The position numbers and the translations under genes were made by a program. Shown in pieces: positions 21,773 to 30,101 of a DNA stretch of 64,000 nucleotides; the first letter of the stretch is position 1, and every line of letters starts with the position of its first letter. The notes under the pieces are model-generated. The model had not been told where the DNA came from and ran no database searches. It worked only from the letters and a program-made list of their open reading frames with translations. Source of the stretch: Aeromonas rivipollensis (GTDB lineage: Bacteria > Pseudomonadota > Gammaproteobacteria > Enterobacterales > Aeromonadaceae); NCBI RefSeq assembly GCF_037811135.1, contig NZ_CP149130.1:2104501-2168500 (forward strand). The letters are read 5' to 3'.

Positions 21773-23553
21773 GCGGCGTCCTCCTCTGTTGGGCAGGCAA
21801 ACACGGGGTTGAGCCGCACCTTGACATAGTGGCCGGGGGCGGGGGCCAGCCCCTCCTCCGGCACCCGCGCGGGGACGGGCTCTGACCCTTCGTCACGGCT
21901 CTGGATAAAGCCCATCATCTCGGGCCACCAGGAGCCGCCCTGGTGCGTCGCCCCTGCCAGCCAGCTCTCCGGGCTCTCGGCCTCGGCCCCGTTGTGCCAG
22001 AAGCCGTACTTGTTGGCGACCGGCGGGTTTATGATGCCGGCGATGTGGCCGGACTCCGCCAGGAGGAAGCGCTGCTCCCCGCCAAACAGCTTCATGCCCT
22101 GCCAGGTGCCCTGCCAGAGGGCGATGTGATCGTCCATGGCCGACACCAGCAGCACCGGGGTCTTCACCTTGCCAAGATCGATGCGGGTGTTGCGGATCTT
22201 GAGCTCCCCCTTCACCAGCTGGTTCTCCAGGTAGAGACGGCGCAGCAGGCTGTTGTGGGTCTTGCCCGCCACATTGGTGCTGTCGCTGTTCCAGTGCAGC
22301 AGATCGAAGGCCACCGGGCTCTGACCCTTGAGGTAGCTGTCGATGTAGTAGTTCCAGTAGAGGCTGTTCTCCCGCAGCAGGCTGAAAGAGACAGCCAGCT
22401 GGCGCCCGTCCATGATGCCCTTGGCCTCATTTTGCGCCTCGAGCGCCGCTATGATGGGCTCGTGGATGAAGATGCCAAGCTCCCCGGGCTGGGAGAAGTC
22501 CAGCAGGGTGGTGAACAGGGTGGCAGTGCGCACCCGCTGCTTCTGGCGCCGCGCCGCCAGCCAGCCCATGGCCAGGGAGAGGGCGGTGCCGCCGATGCAG
22601 TAGCCGATGCCGTGCACCTCCCGCTCGCCGGTGGCCGCTTCCACGGCGTCCAGGGCGGCGATGACGCCATCCACCACGTAGTCGTCTAGATCGATTTGGG
22701 CCTGGGCCACGCCCAGGTTGCGCCAGGAGATCATGAACACCGTCTGGCCCTGGGCGACCAGCCAGGCGACCAGGGAGTTCTGGGGCCGCATGTCCATGAT
22801 GTAGTACTTGTTGATGAAGGGGGGCACGATCAGCACCGGCGTCTTGCCCACGGTTTCCGTGGTGGGGCTGTACTGGATCAGCTCATAGAGCTCGGTGCGC
22901 TGCACCACCCGGCCTGGGGTGGTCGCCAGATCCCGGCCAAGCTCGAAGGCGGACTCGTCGGTCAGGCGGATGTTGAGCTGATCGGCGCTGCGCTCCAGAT
23001 CCTCGGCCAAGAGGGCCAGCCCGCGCACCAGGTTCTGGCCGTCGGACTCCAGGGTGAGCTTGAGCAGCTCCGGGTTGGTGGCCAGGAAGTTGCTGGGGGC
23101 CATGGCGTTGACGTACTGGCGGGTGAAGAAACGCAGCCGCTCCCGGCTCTTCTGGGGGACGCCGTCCAGGGCATCCACCGAGGCCAGCAGGTGCCTGGCG
23201 GTGAGCAGGTAGGACTGCTTGAGGTAGTCATAGATGGGTTGTTCGCTCCAGGCCTCGGCCTTGAAGCGGCGATCGCTGCGCTCCGGGGTGATCACCGGTT
23301 CGCTCTGCTGGCCTGCGCTTTTCAGCAGGGTGTGCTGCATCAGCTTGAGCTGATCCTGCCACCAGTTCATCTGGGCCTGGATCAGCTGCCAGGGCTGCTG
23401 GCTGCCCTGCTCCAGCACCTGGCCCAGATCGTCCAGATTGGTCTGCAGCAGCGCCTGGGCGGTGCGCTCTGTCTGGGCCTTGGCCATGGCCAGCAGCTTG
23501 TCATTATAGTGGGCCAGGGCCTCGAACAGCGGGCCATAAGATGGTTGGCTCAT
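21769..23553 (-). CDS. phaC: Polyhydroxyalkanoate synthase PhaC
   Basis: PhaC polymerises (R)-3-hydroxyacyl-CoA into polyester on granule surfaces; the A. caviae enzyme makes the short/medium-chain copolymer of 3-hydroxybutyrate and 3-hydroxyhexanoate. At 594 residues it has the A. caviae length. The lipase-like box GYCIGG holds nucleophile Cys319, with Asp475 and His503 (ESGHIAG) completing the triad. Asn149 and Asp171, positions known to affect substrate range, are the wild-type residues. The ATG at 23553 is preferred over one at 23571. Middle gene of phaP-phaC-phaJ. Confidence 0.97.
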   Translation of the reverse strand: MSQPSYGPLFEALAHYNDKLLAMAKAQTERTAQALLQTNLDDLGQVLEQGSQQPWQLIQAQMNWWQDQLKLMQHTLLKSAGQQSEPVITPERSDRRFKAEAWSEQPIYDYLKQSYLLTARHLLASVDALDGVPQKSRERLRFFTRQYVNAMAPSNFLATNPELLKLTLESDGQNLVRGLALLAEDLERSADQLNIRLTDESAFELGRDLATTPGRVVQRTELYELIQYSPTTETVGKTPVLIVPPFINKYYIMDMRPQNSLVAWLVAQGQTVFMISWRNLGVAQAQIDLDDYVVDGVIAALDAVEAATGEREVHGIGYCIGGTALSLAMGWLAARRQKQRVRTATLFTTLLDFSQPGELGIFIHEPIIAALEAQNEAKGIMDGRQLAVSFSLLRENSLYWNYYIDSYLKGQSPVAFDLLHWNSDSTNVAGKTHNSLLRRLYLENQLVKGELKIRNTRIDLGKVKTPVLLVSAMDDHIALWQGTWQGMKLFGGEQRFLLAESGHIAGIINPPVANKYGFWHNGAEAESPESWLAGATHQGGSWWPEMMGFIQSRDEGSEPVPARVPEEGLAPAPGHYVKVRLNPVFACPTEEDAA

Positions 23554-23617
23554 GTGCTCTCCTTCACCCACACCCGAGGCGGGAGCTAGCCCGTAGCGTC
23601 GAGTCGTGGGGAGATGT

Positions 23618-23637
23618 GGCTGCCCGAACGGGCAGCC
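23618..23637 (-). terminator. Attenuator-like hairpin between phaP and phaC
   Basis: GGCTGCCC and GGGCAGCC form an 8-bp stem around GAAC, 8 bp past the phaP stop and 64 bp before phaC. No T run follows, so it may shield the abundant phaP message or partly stop transcription. Confidence 0.6.
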
Positions 23638-23645
23638 AGGGGTTA

Positions 23646-23999
23646 TCAGGCCTTGCCCGTGCTCTTCTTGATGCCGTCCGCGGTCAGGACATCCAGCTCT
23701 TCCTTGAACTGCTGGCCGAGGGCGCTCAGCTTCTGGATGTCGTCCAGCATCTGGCGGGAGAGCTGGCTGGCGGTCTCCAGTTGCACTGTGCCGAGGGCAG
23801 CCAGGCTCTGGGTGTCCTGCACCTTGCTCACGGCTTGCAACTGGTTGAGGCCCAGTTCGGCGTAGGCGTTGGCGGAGGCCAGCTGCAACCGGGTCAGCTG
23901 CTCGATGTTGCTGGCCAGCAGTTGGTTGTAGCGGGTGAGGGGGGCGGCGAAGCCTTGCATCTGCTCGGTAAAGCTCTTGATCACGTCCATATTCATCAT
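23646..23999 (-). CDS. phaP: Phasin PhaP
   Basis: Phasin coats polyester granules and sets their number and size. The 117-residue, cysteine-free helical protein starts MMNMDVIKSFTEQMQGF and is rich in alanine, leucine and glutamine (LNQLQAVSKVQDTQSLAAL), as is the Aeromonas caviae phasin. The ATG at 23999 gives the known length; the frame opens further up at 24068 but that extension is not phasin-like. First gene of phaPCJ. A palindrome resembling a PsrA operator lies about 95 bp upstream of the start. Confidence 0.95.
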   Translation of the reverse strand: MMNMDVIKSFTEQMQGFAAPLTRYNQLLASNIEQLTRLQLASANAYAELGLNQLQAVSKVQDTQSLAALGTVQLETASQLSRQMLDDIQKLSALGQQFKEELDVLTADGIKKSTGKA

Positions 24000-24094
24000 C
24001 GGTCTCCAGTTCGGCAGAACAGTGTTGTTGTGGGCCAATCGGCCCTTTTTACGGGTACTGCATGTCATCCCTGTTTACGTGTTGCTTGCTCTGT

Positions 24095-24110
24095 TCAAAC
24101 ACACGTTTGA
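24095..24110 (-). promoter_or_regulatory. Palindrome TCAAAC-N4-GTTTGA, candidate PsrA operator for phaP
   Basis: TCAAACACACGTTTGA contains CAAAC-N4-GTTTG, the consensus bound by the fatty-acid-responsive TetR regulator PsrA in pseudomonads and relatives. It lies about 95 bp upstream of the phaP start in the only long spacer of the pha cluster. Site identity is inferred; no psrA gene is in the window. Confidence 0.5.
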
Positions 24111-24300
24111 GCATTCTGCAACCAAATGCGGTTTGGTGTAAATGACATAAATGTTAATTTCTGTTTGAATTTTTTTGTCAGCGACCTCCGTCGGGGGCGT
24201 GGGTCAGACGAGAGGTGACGCACGGGACCCGGCGCTCCCTCGCCGTGCTGGCGCCGCGCTGGTAGGCTGGCTCGTCATTCAGACTGCCAAGGAACCCCCG

Positions 24301-24864
24301 ATGAAACCTCTCGTCCTGCTGCTCGGTTGCACCGCGCTGACCCTCGCCGGCGTGGCCCAGGCCAGCACCCCGGTCCAGATCTCCCTGCCCGGCATCAACC
24401 TGCCTTCCTCCCACCAGGTGGAAGGGGCGCGCGCCTCCTTCCTGTATGGCCGGACCGGTCAGGTGAAGGGCATCGATCTGCCGGTGTTCGCGCTCTCCGA
24501 CGTGGATCAGTTCACCGGCTTGCAGCTTGGCATCTTCTTCGGCGCCGCCCGGGTGCGTCACCAGTTCGGCGGGGTCGCCATCAACGCCGTCAACTGGCAT
24601 GAAGGGCAGGACACCGGGGTCAACCTGGGTTTCGTCAACCTGACCAACAACGTGCAGGGCCTGAACTGGGGCGCTGTCAACATCGCCAAGGGTAACGCCC
24701 TGGCCAACGTGGGCTTCGTCAACTATGCCGAGCGCACCACCTTCCAGCTTGGCTTCATCAATGCCACCAAGCACCTCGATGGCCTGCAGATAGGGCTCGC
24801 CAACTACGCCGAGAACGGTGTCTTCCCCATACTGCCCCTCATCAACTTCAAGAAATCCTTCTAG
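24301..24864 (+). CDS. Secreted surface-repeat protein (VC2662-like)
   Basis: The 187-residue protein has a signal peptide (MKPLVLLLGCTALTLAGVAQAS, cleavage near residue 22). The mature part is built of short repeats around GLxLGxxN and GFVN: TGVNLGFVNLTNN, GLNWGAVNIAKGN, NVGFVNYAERT, QLGFINATKH, LQIGLANYAE. It ends in phenylalanine, as many outer-membrane barrel strands do. I recall a Vibrio VC2662 / Leptospira surface-repeat family with this look, of unknown function. AAGGAACC precedes the ATG. It diverges from phaP, whose promoter region it shares, which may be coincidence. Confidence 0.7.
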   Translation: MKPLVLLLGCTALTLAGVAQASTPVQISLPGINLPSSHQVEGARASFLYGRTGQVKGIDLPVFALSDVDQFTGLQLGIFFGAARVRHQFGGVAINAVNWHEGQDTGVNLGFVNLTNNVQGLNWGAVNIAKGNALANVGFVNYAERTTFQLGFINATKHLDGLQIGLANYAENGVFPILPLINFKKSF

Positions 24865-24942
24865 AAGGGGCGCCCGGCCTTGCTTTAGGGGGCGCAGCCA
24901 TTACCCTGTGCTCCATCAATAGTGCGCAGAGGTGACAGGGGC

Positions 24943-25698
24943 ATGACAACGGAACACTTGGATGCCATCGGCATCGGTTGGGATGTAAGGGGCTGGCAGG
25001 GCAATGCCCAGGCGGTGGCCGTGGTGGGCTGGCAGGCCAGCACGCAGCAGTTGCACTGGCTCGGGGTCTCCCCCCTGTTTCGGTTGAGCTCCCGGGTGGC
25101 GCCGGATCTGGACGCCTTGCTGCGCCCGGCGCTGCAAGACGAGATGGCGCTGATGCAGGTGCTGGCCTGCCCGCGATTGGCGCTCGGCATCGATGCCCCG
25201 CTGGCCTTTCCCCGAGCCTTCGGCGAGTTGCTGGCGGGGAGGGGGGTCGAGTGTGCCGTGCCCCAGCGGGAGATAGACAACCCCTATGCCTATCGGGACT
25301 GCGAGCGCTGGCTGCATCAGCAATACGGCAAGAAGCCGCTGTCGGCCACCTTCGACAGGCTCGGCAACAACGCCACCCTGGCGCTCTCCATCTTGCCGCG
25401 CCTCGGGGATCTGCAACTGGTGCCAACGCAGGTGGGGGAGGCGGAGCGCGCCGTGCTGGAGGTCTATCCGGCCCTCGCCAAGGTAGCAGGCAAGGCCTCA
25501 CCGGCCAGGGAGGAGATAACCGCCTTCTTGCCAGCTGATGTGGTGGCCGGGACGGATCGTTACGACGCCTCCCTCTGCGCCCTGATGGCGCTGCAATATG
25601 CCGCCGGGGGGGCCGTTGCCTTCCTGCCGGATCTTGTCTCTGCGCCTTCCGACTTCCCCCTGGACGAAGGCTGGGTCTATCACTTCGCCAGGCCCTAG
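24943..25698 (+). CDS. DUF429 family protein
   Basis: The 251-residue protein opens AIGIGWDVRGWQG, then has LALGIDAPLAFP near residue 87 and DRYDASLCALMAL near residue 205, the acidic pattern of DUF429, a predicted RNase H-like fold. Its substrate is unknown. The ATG at 24943 has AGGGG just upstream; an earlier start at 24922 is possible. It is co-oriented with the surface-repeat gene 78 bp upstream. The 328-bp spacer that follows (25699-26026) holds no supported gene, only a GC-rich inverted repeat near 25705-25730. Confidence 0.75.
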   Translation: MTTEHLDAIGIGWDVRGWQGNAQAVAVVGWQASTQQLHWLGVSPLFRLSSRVAPDLDALLRPALQDEMALMQVLACPRLALGIDAPLAFPRAFGELLAGRGVECAVPQREIDNPYAYRDCERWLHQQYGKKPLSATFDRLGNNATLALSILPRLGDLQLVPTQVGEAERAVLEVYPALAKVAGKASPAREEITAFLPADVVAGTDRYDASLCALMALQYAAGGAVAFLPDLVSAPSDFPLDEGWVYHFARP

Positions 25699-26026
25699 GG
25701 CCTGAGCCCGGGGTCCTGGGCCCCGGCTTGCCTGCCGCCGCGCCTCGTTGCTCTGCCTCGACGCTTTCTCCCGCCATCCACCATCTGTATGAAAAATACC
25801 CTCATATGCCATCAAACAAGAGTGTGAAGTGCCCATATCACACCAACGAGGCCGAGGCGGTCTTGGCTTGCCAAGTTGGGCAGGCGTGGGGGGAGGTTGG
25901 CGTAACACTCCAGTGAATGGTCTTTTTGCCGCATAAATGGCGAGGGTTGCCGGGAATCGCTGGCAGAGCCCGCTCTGCATCCGATATATTGCCCGCTTTC
26001 CTCATGCTTCTTCAGTGGTGGTGTCG

Positions 26027-26902
26027 ATGAAACGCATTCTCTCTATCCAGTCCCACGTGGTATTTGGCTGTGCCGGCAACAGCGCCGCCGTCTTCCCCAT
26101 GCGCCGTCTCGGCATGGAGGTCTGGCCCGTCAATACGGTGCAGTTTTCCAATCACACCCAGTACGCGGCAGGATGGCAGGGGATGGCGATGCCCGCCGGC
26201 CATATCAGCGCCCTCTGTCAGGGGCTGATGGATATCGAGGTGCTGGGGCGCTGCGATGCGGTGCTGAGCGGCTACCTGGGATCGGCGGAGCAGGGGAACG
26301 AGATCTTGGCGGTGGTTGCGGCCGTCAAGGCGGCCAATCCGGCGGCCATCTACTTTTGCGATCCCGTCATGGGCCACCCGGAGAAGGGGTGCATCGTCGC
26401 CCCCGGCGTCACCCGCTTCCTCACCGAGCAGGCGCTGCCGGTGGCGGACATCCTGGCCCCAAACCTGCTGGAGCTGGAGACCCTGTGCGGTGTCCACCTG
26501 ACGACCCTGGCCCAGACTCGCGCCGCCGCTCACCAACTGCTGGAAAGTGGCGTCAAGATGGTGCTGGTCAAGCACCTGGGGCGCGCCGCCAGTGATCCCG
26601 GTCGTTTCGAGATGCTGCTGGCCACTGCGCAGGGGGATTATCTCATCGCGCGGCCGCTCTACGACTTTGCCCGCCAGCCGGTGGGGGTAGGGGATCTCAT
26701 CAGCGCCCTGATGCTGGCCAACCTGCAGGCGGGGTTTGATGCGGTGGCCGCCCTCGAGCGCACCAACGCCGCCGTCGATGCGGTGCTGCGCCAGACCTGG
26801 CAGGCGGATGCCTACGAGTTGCAGCTGATCGCGGCCCAGGGCGACTTCGCCGAGCCGCGGATCGCACACAGGGCCGAACGCCTGGCCGACGGAGTGGTGT
26901 GA
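26027..26902 (+). CDS. pdxY: Pyridoxal kinase PdxY
   Basis: PdxY phosphorylates pyridoxal to PLP in the salvage pathway. The 291-residue ribokinase-like protein begins [21 protein letters not shown], with FSNHTQY and GYLGSAEQG typical of PdxY/PdxK. The catalytic region [14 protein letters not shown], with Asp as base, lies near residue 225, and MVLVKHLG precedes it. The ATG at 26027 fits the family N-terminus, whereas the open frame begins at 25937. Single gene. Confidence 0.92.
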   Translation: MKRILSIQSHVVFGCAGNSAAVFPMRRLGMEVWPVNTVQFSNHTQYAAGWQGMAMPAGHISALCQGLMDIEVLGRCDAVLSGYLGSAEQGNEILAVVAAVKAANPAAIYFCDPVMGHPEKGCIVAPGVTRFLTEQALPVADILAPNLLELETLCGVHLTTLAQTRAAAHQLLESGVKMVLVKHLGRAASDPGRFEMLLATAQGDYLIARPLYDFARQPVGVGDLISALMLANLQAGFDAVAALERTNAAVDAVLRQTWQADAYELQLIAAQGDFAEPRIAHRAERLADGVV

Positions 26903-26940
26903 TGCCTCAACCCTGATCGGCCAAGTTCATCCTGGGCTGA

Positions 26941-27234
26941 TCAAGGTTGTACGGCCTGAAAATGCTCCACAGTGGGGAAGGGATCGTAGAAGTGATGGAG
27001 CAGCGCCTTCCACTCCTGGTACTGGGGGGAGCCGCGAAAGCCCTGGGTATGATCCTCGAGCCGTTGCCAGTTGACCAGCAGCAGGTAGCGGTGTGGGTCG
27101 GTCAGTGAACGTTGCAACTGGTGGCCGGCGTAACCGGGCAGGGTGCTGATGATGCGCTGGGCCTGCTCGAATGCCAGCTCGAAGGCGGCAGCCTGGCCCG
27201 GGATGATCTGCAGCGGGGCGACTTCCAATATCAT
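26941..27234 (-). CDS. ABM-domain protein (antibiotic biosynthesis monooxygenase-like)
   Basis: The 97-residue protein has the dimeric ferredoxin-like ABM fold: EVAPLQIIPGQAAAFELAFEQA, then GYAGHQLQRSLTDPHRYLLLVNW, and FRGSPQYQEWKALLHHFYDP. Members are haem-handling or quinol monooxygenases or have unknown roles, so function is open. GAGCCATC precedes the ATG at 27234. It lies downstream of the GNAT gene on the same strand behind a strong hairpin, so it probably has its own promoter or low read-through. Confidence 0.78.
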   Translation of the reverse strand: MILEVAPLQIIPGQAAAFELAFEQAQRIISTLPGYAGHQLQRSLTDPHRYLLLVNWQRLEDHTQGFRGSPQYQEWKALLHHFYDPFPTVEHFQAVQP

Positions 27235-27291
27235 GATGGCTCCTTGCCGTCTCTGGATGAAGGGGCCATTTGAGCAGTGAACGCGCCAATA

Positions 27292-27321
27292 AACAAGGCC
27301 AGCCTGGGGGCTGGCCTTGTT
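27292..27321 (-). terminator. Terminator after the GNAT gene
   Basis: AACAAGGCCAGCC and GGCTGGCCTTGTT form a 13-bp perfect stem around TGGG, 13 bp past the GNAT stop. A-rich sequence on the plus strand gives a T-run on the transcript side. Confidence 0.85.
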
Positions 27322-27334
27322 GCGTTCTCGCCCC

Positions 27335-27841
27335 TCAGAGCTGCTTGTAGAAGAACTGGGTCGCCGCCAGGGTGCCGTCCGCGTTGCGGGCGAAGTCCGG
27401 GATCTGGCCGGCCTCCTGGTAGCCCAGCTGGCGGTAGAGGGTGGAGGCGATGTCGCCGACCCGGGTGTCCAGCACCAGCAGGGTGCGCCCGGCCTCGCGG
27501 GCCCCTTGCTCCATGGCCTGCATGAGGGCGCGACCCACCCCCTTGCCGCGGGCCTGGCTGTGTACCATCAGCTTCTCTACCTCGGCCCTGTGACCGCCGT
27601 TGGCCTTGGTGCACAGGGCGAGCTGCAGGGCGCCCACCAGATGGTGCTGATCGAAGGCCACCCAGAGTTTGCGCACCCCGTCGGCCAGCTCCCCTTCGAT
27701 GCCTTGCCAGTACTCCAATCCCCGCTCTTCCTGCAGGGGAGGCAGGAAGCCCACCGAGGCGCCGCTGGCCACGCAATCTTGCAGCAGTGTGATCAACGCA
27801 GGCTTGATGCCTCTGGTGCTGTCGACCTCAAGGATCTCCAT
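27335..27841 (-). CDS. GNAT family N-acetyltransferase
   Basis: The 168-residue protein has the acetyl-CoA binding signature of GNAT enzymes: HSQARGKGVGRALMQAMEQGA is the Q/RxxGxG/A loop, followed by LLVLDTRVGDIASTLYRQLGYQE. It transfers acetyl groups to an unknown small molecule or protein. The ATG at 27841 follows AGAGGAGTTTC; an upstream ATG at 27952 lacks such a site. It is the third gene of the minus-strand run cyaB-Nudix-GNAT. Confidence 0.85.
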   Translation of the reverse strand: MEILEVDSTRGIKPALITLLQDCVASGASVGFLPPLQEERGLEYWQGIEGELADGVRKLWVAFDQHHLVGALQLALCTKANGGHRAEVEKLMVHSQARGKGVGRALMQAMEQGAREAGRTLLVLDTRVGDIASTLYRQLGYQEAGQIPDFARNADGTLAATQFFYKQL

Positions 27842-27956
27842 TGAAACTCCTCTTCTTGTATCCAATTGCCAATCCATTCGGGATGAACGGTTCAATCTCG
27901 CTCTGTCAGCCAGTCTCACTGCGGCGGGGCTGGAAGCCTGTCCACGAGCCATCTCT

Positions 27957-28349
27957 CTAGCGGATCAGTCCCTGCTCAGCCAGCCACTGGAACAGCAGGC
28001 GGGAGACCGGAGAGATGTCGTTCAGATGGCGGCTGTCCAGCCAGCGCAACTCGGCGATCTCCGCCGAGGCGGTGGGGCTGCCGTCAGCCTCCCCTGTGTA
28101 GCAACGCAGCCTGACTTGCACCCCTTGCGGCTTGCCGTCGGCCTGGGCGCTGAACTCGCAGGCGAGGCGCAGTGTCTCGGGTTTGAGGCTGACCGCCAGC
28201 TCCTCCGCTATCTCCCGCACCAGGGCCGCCTCGTCGCTCTCCCCCGGCTCACGCTTGCCGCCGGGGATGTAGTAGAGGGCCTTGCCGTGGGAGCGGGCAC
28301 AGAGCAGTTGCCCCTCCTTGAAGGTGAGCCAGGCGAGTTTGTCGATCAT
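27957..28349 (-). CDS. Nudix hydrolase
   Basis: The 130-residue protein has a complete Nudix box around residues 31-52 (GGKREPGES...REIAEEL), which binds Mg and cleaves a nucleoside diphosphate linked to another group. The substrate is not visible. The ATG at 28349 overlaps the cyaB stop as ATGA, so the two are translationally coupled. That places a pyrophosphohydrolase with the adenylate cyclase in one transcript. The frame opens earlier at 28391, but coupling and family length support 28349. Confidence 0.85.
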   Translation of the reverse strand: MIDKLAWLTFKEGQLLCARSHGKALYYIPGGKREPGESDEAALVREIAEELAVSLKPETLRLACEFSAQADGKPQGVQVRLRCYTGEADGSPTASAEIAELRWLDSRHLNDISPVSRLLFQWLAEQGLIR

Positions 28350-28918
28350 GGGGCTGATTCCTCTTGTCGAAGGTGGGCTGACTGCTCGCACAGGGTGCGA
28401 TAGGAGCGGGCTTCTCGCATCTCGGGGCAGAGCCCAAGCCGGGCGGCCAGCGCCAGCAACTGCTCCCGGTAAACGGGCAGCGCGGCCTCCTCGTCGGTCA
28501 TGATGGCGAGCTCGGCAAAATCCCCTATCCCGGCCAGGCTGTCCAGGGTCAGGTGGAAGGGGCCAAGAAAGTAGATGCTGCGGCGTTTGTCGATGGTCAG
28601 CACCTGCTGGTAGCCCAGGGTGCGCACCATGCTGATGGCCTTGTCCGCATCCGTGATGTTGACCGCCTCGCAGCGATCGGGCCCGGGCCCCTTGACTATC
28701 CAGAGCCGGATGCCGGAGGGCGCCATGGTGCGGATCACCAGGCTCTTCTGCTCCCTCGCCAGGGCGCGGTCCGCCGTGTCGAAGTAGCAGTCCTGCTCAT
28801 GATTGTCCGCCACCATCAGCTCGGGGTCGAGGGCCTCGAGGGCACGGAGGAAGGCCGCGCTATCCGTCAGGCGGTATTTGAACTCCACCTCGAAGCGACC
28901 CTGAAAATGTGTGGTCAT
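28346..28918 (-). CDS. cyaB: Class IV adenylate cyclase CyaB (CYTH domain)
   Basis: CyaB makes cyclic AMP from ATP; this cyclase class was first found in Aeromonas hydrophila. The 190-residue CYTH protein begins MTTHFQGRFEVEFKYRL, with the EXEXK metal-binding motif at residues 10-14. KSLVIRT and WIVKGP supply basic residues of the tunnel; DKRRSIYF and DFAELAI follow. The ATG at 28918 matches the known N-terminus. A ThTPase-like activity is the alternative for CYTH proteins in general. It leads the unit with Nudix and GNAT genes. Confidence 0.92.
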   Translation of the reverse strand: MTTHFQGRFEVEFKYRLTDSAAFLRALEALDPELMVADNHEQDCYFDTADRALAREQKSLVIRTMAPSGIRLWIVKGPGPDRCEAVNITDADKAISMVRTLGYQQVLTIDKRRSIYFLGPFHLTLDSLAGIGDFAELAIMTDEEAALPVYREQLLALAARLGLCPEMREARSYRTLCEQSAHLRQEESAP

Positions 28919-29188
28919 GGCTCGGCACCGGCACCCAAACGGAAAATGAATAGGGCAGACTAGCAAAAGCGCGGGGCTCGCCCAAGCACCGGGATCACAG
29001 CTTGGCGCTGACTGCTCTCTTTATGACCATCTGGTGAGGGAAAATCCGCCCTGGTGCACAGCTTGCGGCCGGGCAACTGGGCGCCGCCAGGGGGCTGTGC
29101 TCTAATAAGCTCCCTCTTTGGCGGTAGCCCTGCCGCCCTGAACATAGACAACGAGGCGGCGGCCCGGGCCGCGCCAATGGAGCCACAG

Positions 29189-30034
29189 ATGCAGATCACC
29201 AGATTGAACCGCTTTATCGGATTGGGGGTGGCGGGCAACTTCGCCGGCCATCTGGAGCAGGCAGGGGAGGCGGCGGACTTCGTCGCCGTCAAGGTCGCGG
29301 ACAAGGTTGCCCCCAAGGCGCTGTTTCCCTTCTATGTGCCGTCACATCCGGGCCAGCTCGGCGTCTTCCCATTGAGCGGCGAGGCCATCTTCCTGCCAGA
29401 GGCGGCGGTGAGCGGCGACGAGAAGGTGCAAATCGAACCCGAGGTGGCGCTCTGGTGCGAGCTGGAGTACGCGGGGGAGCAGGTGGTGGCCATCCATCCC
29501 AAGGCGTTTGGCGCCTACAACGATTGCTCCATCCGTCGCCCCAACGCCAGAAAGATCAGCGAGAAGAAGAACTGGGGGGAGGAGAGCAAGGGGCTGGCGG
29601 CCACTCTGTTGCCCCTTAACCATTTTGCCCCGGGTTGCGAGCTCGACGACTATCGCATCGCCTGCTATCTGGAGCGCGATGGCGAGCTGCACCCCTATGG
29701 AGTTGACAGCGCGGCGGTGGATTACAGCTACTTCCATCAGCAGTTGCTCGACTGGGCCATCGACAAGTTCAACCATCAGCAGGATGAAGGTCCGGCCGAG
29801 CATATCCAGGGGCTGCTGGCCCAGGCGGGACGCCCGGCCCACGCACTCATCAGCATAGGCGCCACCCGCTACACCCCCTTCGGCGAGACGCACTTCCTCG
29901 CGCCCGGCGACACCTCCTGCGTGGTGGTCTACCCGGCCAGCCGTTACGGCGAAGCGGATATTCGCGAGGCGATCCGCAGCCGAACCTTTGGCCCGGATAT
30001 TTCGGTGTTATTACAGGCGGTCAAGACCCGTTAA
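29189..30034 (+). CDS. DUF5718-like protein
   Basis: The 281-residue cytoplasmic protein starts MQITRLNRFIGLGVAGNFAGHLEQAGEAADF and later has CSIRRPNARKISEKKNWG and FLAPGDTSCVVVYP. I recall a DUF5718 family of this type; its function is unknown, and the fold resembles fumarylacetoacetase-like proteins only faintly. The ATG at 29189 has GGAG six bases upstream; ATG 29177 is an alternative. It is the last GC-rich gene before the AT-rich island. Confidence 0.65.
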   Translation: MQITRLNRFIGLGVAGNFAGHLEQAGEAADFVAVKVADKVAPKALFPFYVPSHPGQLGVFPLSGEAIFLPEAAVSGDEKVQIEPEVALWCELEYAGEQVVAIHPKAFGAYNDCSIRRPNARKISEKKNWGEESKGLAATLLPLNHFAPGCELDDYRIACYLERDGELHPYGVDSAAVDYSYFHQQLLDWAIDKFNHQQDEGPAEHIQGLLAQAGRPAHALISIGATRYTPFGETHFLAPGDTSCVVVYPASRYGEADIREAIRSRTFGPDISVLLQAVKTR

Positions 30035-30041
30035 TTCTTCG

Positions 30042-30068
30042 CCCTCCTTTGGTTACCCTGAGGGAGGG
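30042..30068 (+). terminator. Weak hairpin after the DUF5718-like gene
   Basis: CCCTCC and GGGAGGG pair around a long loop directly after the stop, followed by AATTGTT. It marks the left border of the AT-rich island. Confidence 0.35.
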
Positions 30069-30101
30069 AATTGTTAGCTCATTACTTACATGGGACGCTA
30101 T

